This document shows positions 62,665 to 64,000 of a stretch of 64,000 nucleotides of DNA, in pieces. The stretch is from assembly GCA_012840225.1 (NCBI GenBank), contig DULU01000002.1, positions 1-64,000 of the forward strand, given 5' to 3'. The notes below the pieces were generated by a model, which saw only the letters and a list, made by a program, of their open reading frames with translations, did no database searches and had not been told where the DNA came from. Position 1 is the stretch's first letter; every line of letters begins with the position of its first letter. The position numbers were made by a program, and so were the translations under genes. This stretch comes from Bacillota bacterium. GTDB taxonomy: Bacteria > Bacillota > Limnochordia > DTU080.

Positions 62665-63507
62665 TCAATCATCACTCAATTCCTTCAAAATACCCGCCAC
62701 ATACTCCCGGTCTTCGGTGATCAACTGAGTGGTGAGTTCCGTGTATTTTTCATAGTTGAAATATGGGGATCTATATTCCGGATGAATACTCAGAGCCTCG
62801 TCATAACCCATCTTCTTTAAGGTGCGCAGGAATGAGGCGCAATCGACCATACCGTCGCGCAAAGGCACGATCACCATAGGCCAGGTGAGCTTACCGGTCT
62901 TTTTGTCCACCGCCACATCGCGCCTGATGGCTTTCAGGTTTACACTGTGCAGATATGGTCCAACCAAGGCTAAGGCCAGCTCCGGCGGCTCCCCGGAGTA
63001 ACCCAGGTGGCCGGTATCCACCTGAACGCCCAGCCATTCAGGATCCCTGTCCTGCACGCATAACAAACACAGTCCCAAGGTGGCATGTGCCGTATTGCCG
63101 CTATGCACCTGCACACCTGCTTTGATGCCATGCTTCTTCAGGTAAGGTTCCAAAGCCGCCAATGACCGGCGATGCTCATCGAACGCCTTGCGGGCGGTAG
63201 AATCCGGGCGCAGGGACACCCCACCCAGCCGGATCTTCTTCACCCCCACAGAGCTGAACAGCCCGAGCAGTTCATCCAGATCCTCCCTCGGCCCGGTGAT
63301 GTCGGTGACCAACTGCTCCATTGTTAGACCATGGGCGGCAAACACTTCCTTGGCCCGGGGAAGCATTTTCTTGGCAACTTCCGCCGGCATGCCCATCTTT
63401 TCCCGGACAGGAAAGTCCACGCCGTCAAAACCTGCTTTGGCCACAATCTTGGCTACTTCCTCAACCGGTCTGTCCCACAACCATTTCGTAAAAGCGATCA
63501 GCTTCAT
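62665..63507 (-). CDS. Sugar phosphate isomerase/epimerase (TIM barrel)
   Basis: A 280-residue xylose-isomerase-like protein with metal-binding strands VQVDTGHLGYSG and HSVNLKAIRRD and the LSIHPEYRSPYF end. It belongs to the same superfamily as the 55.2-kb gene but to a different branch. It lies 24 bp before the PL6 gene in the operon, suggesting it handles lyase-derived uronate or keto-sugar. Confidence 0.88.
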   Translation of the reverse strand: MKLIAFTKWLWDRPVEEVAKIVAKAGFDGVDFPVREKMGMPAEVAKKMLPRAKEVFAAHGLTMEQLVTDITGPREDLDELLGLFSSVGVKKIRLGGVSLRPDSTARKAFDEHRRSLAALEPYLKKHGIKAGVQVHSGNTAHATLGLCLLCVQDRDPEWLGVQVDTGHLGYSGEPPELALALVGPYLHSVNLKAIRRDVAVDKKTGKLTWPMVIVPLRDGMVDCASFLRTLKKMGYDEALSIHPEYRSPYFNYEKYTELTTQLITEDREYVAGILKELSDD

Positions 63508-63533
63508 TTATATGTGCCCCTCTCTCATTAGTC

Positions 63534-64000
63534 TCAAGCCGTCCATGAGGAGATCCGCCCGGCATCAGGTATCTGATCGAAACCGGTGCCCAGGCCGGGA
63601 TGATATAGCGATGCAGCGCTTACCATCCCGTCTTTGACCTGAAAAGCCGCCGGATGCCGGCGTTGCACTTCCAGGCCGACATGGGGGTAAAATTGGCGCG
63701 AGTTATATTCGATCCCCATAACGGGATTGGTCCAGGCCCCCACCAGCAAGGAGTGCAGCAGAGCCAAGCCCGGATTGGTTAGATCCTGAATGCTGTACGG
63801 CGTGCCATATTCCGTCGCTTTAGCCAGAGAAAGCAACAGGTGGCTTTGACACTTGCATGTCTTCAGCGCCACACCCGACCAACCAAGCCGCCTCATCTCG
63901 TCGATCATCTCCGGACTGCTCAGGCTTTCATCGGCCAATACCGGCTTATACTTGGAAAGCTCATGCATTTCTCCGGGAGCTTCCCGGTCGGTAGGCTGCT
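63534..64000 (-). CDS. Enolase-superfamily (mandelate racemase-like) protein, C-terminal part
   Basis: The 3' end of a gene that enters the window from the right; the frame is open to 64000. The visible 155 residues contain KPVLADESLSSPEMIDEM, the metal-binding Glu strand of the enolase superfamily barrel, then WSGVALKTCKCQS and GIEYNSRQFYP. Members such as galactonate or glucarate dehydratases act on acid sugars, which fits a uronate pathway with the PL6 lyase downstream. It lies 26 bp before the isomerase gene. The exact reaction cannot be assigned without the N-terminus. Confidence 0.8.
   Translation of the reverse strand, partial: QPTDREAPGEMHELSKYKPVLADESLSSPEMIDEMRRLGWSGVALKTCKCQSHLLLSLAKATEYGTPYSIQDLTNPGLALLHSLLVGAWTNPVMGIEYNSRQFYPHVGLEVQRRHPAAFQVKDGMVSAASLYHPGLGTGFDQIPDAGRISSWTA

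Noticed and set aside
1-64000. tRNA or rRNA genes
   Set aside because: I looked for cloverleaf-like segments and conserved rRNA words in the gaps and found none that I can support.

Overview
The window looks like a chromosomal segment of a bacterium that degrades glycans, most likely a Gram-positive (Bacillota-like) organism. The reasons are strong AGGAGG-type ribosome binding sites before most genes, GTG and TTG starts with good Shine-Dalgarno sequences, cre/LacI-like operators and a yybP-ykoY riboswitch. Taxonomy is inferred from style, since there is no rRNA or ribosomal gene. Most genes are GC-rich. The cas region, the oxidoreductase at 12.1 kb, the esterase at 17.9 kb and the solute-binding protein at 47.4 kb are visibly more AT-rich and may have a different history.

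Left end (1-6.8 kb): a CRISPR array of 55 repeats and 54 spacers with its leader on the left and decaying repeats on the right, followed by a cas4-cas1 fusion gene and cas2, and then by debris of an insertion sequence. No interference (effector) gene is present in the window.

6.9-25.5 kb: a FAD oxidoreductase, two Gfo/Idh/MocA sugar-type dehydrogenases, a NERD nuclease-helicase, an orphan sugar-binding protein, a neutral-ceramidase-family protein, a ROK-type regulator, an esterase, a two-component system with a DUF4342 protein, a sulfatase and a penicillin-interacting serine hydrolase. Several gene relics (GntR, helicase N-terminus, histidine kinase) lie between them.

25.8-38.2 kb: a split transketolase and a uroporphyrinogen-decarboxylase-family protein, two FGly-type sulfatases, a MarR-regulated heterodimeric ABC exporter, and a TerC-family protein under a Mn riboswitch.

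38.3-43.6 kb: a complete branched-chain amino acid ABC transporter operon (livKHMGF) ending in a CBS-ACT gene.

43.9-64 kb: a carbohydrate-processing region. It has tandem Gfo/Idh/MocA genes, a LacI regulator, sugar-binding proteins without permeases, a sialidase-fold protein and an AraC regulator. A five-gene + strand operon encodes two sulfatase-superfamily proteins with Thr at the nucleophile position, a protein of the Anabaena sensory-rhodopsin-transducer (ASRT) family, an APS kinase-ATP sulfurylase fusion and a TIM-barrel isomerase. A facing operon encodes an enolase-superfamily enzyme, an isomerase, a PL6 polysaccharide lyase and a sugar-binding protein. Together they suggest breakdown of acidic, probably sulfated, polysaccharide: lyase and sulfatases outside, binding proteins for uptake, and dehydrogenases/isomerases inside. 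The sulfate-activation fusion in this setting is the most unusual element.
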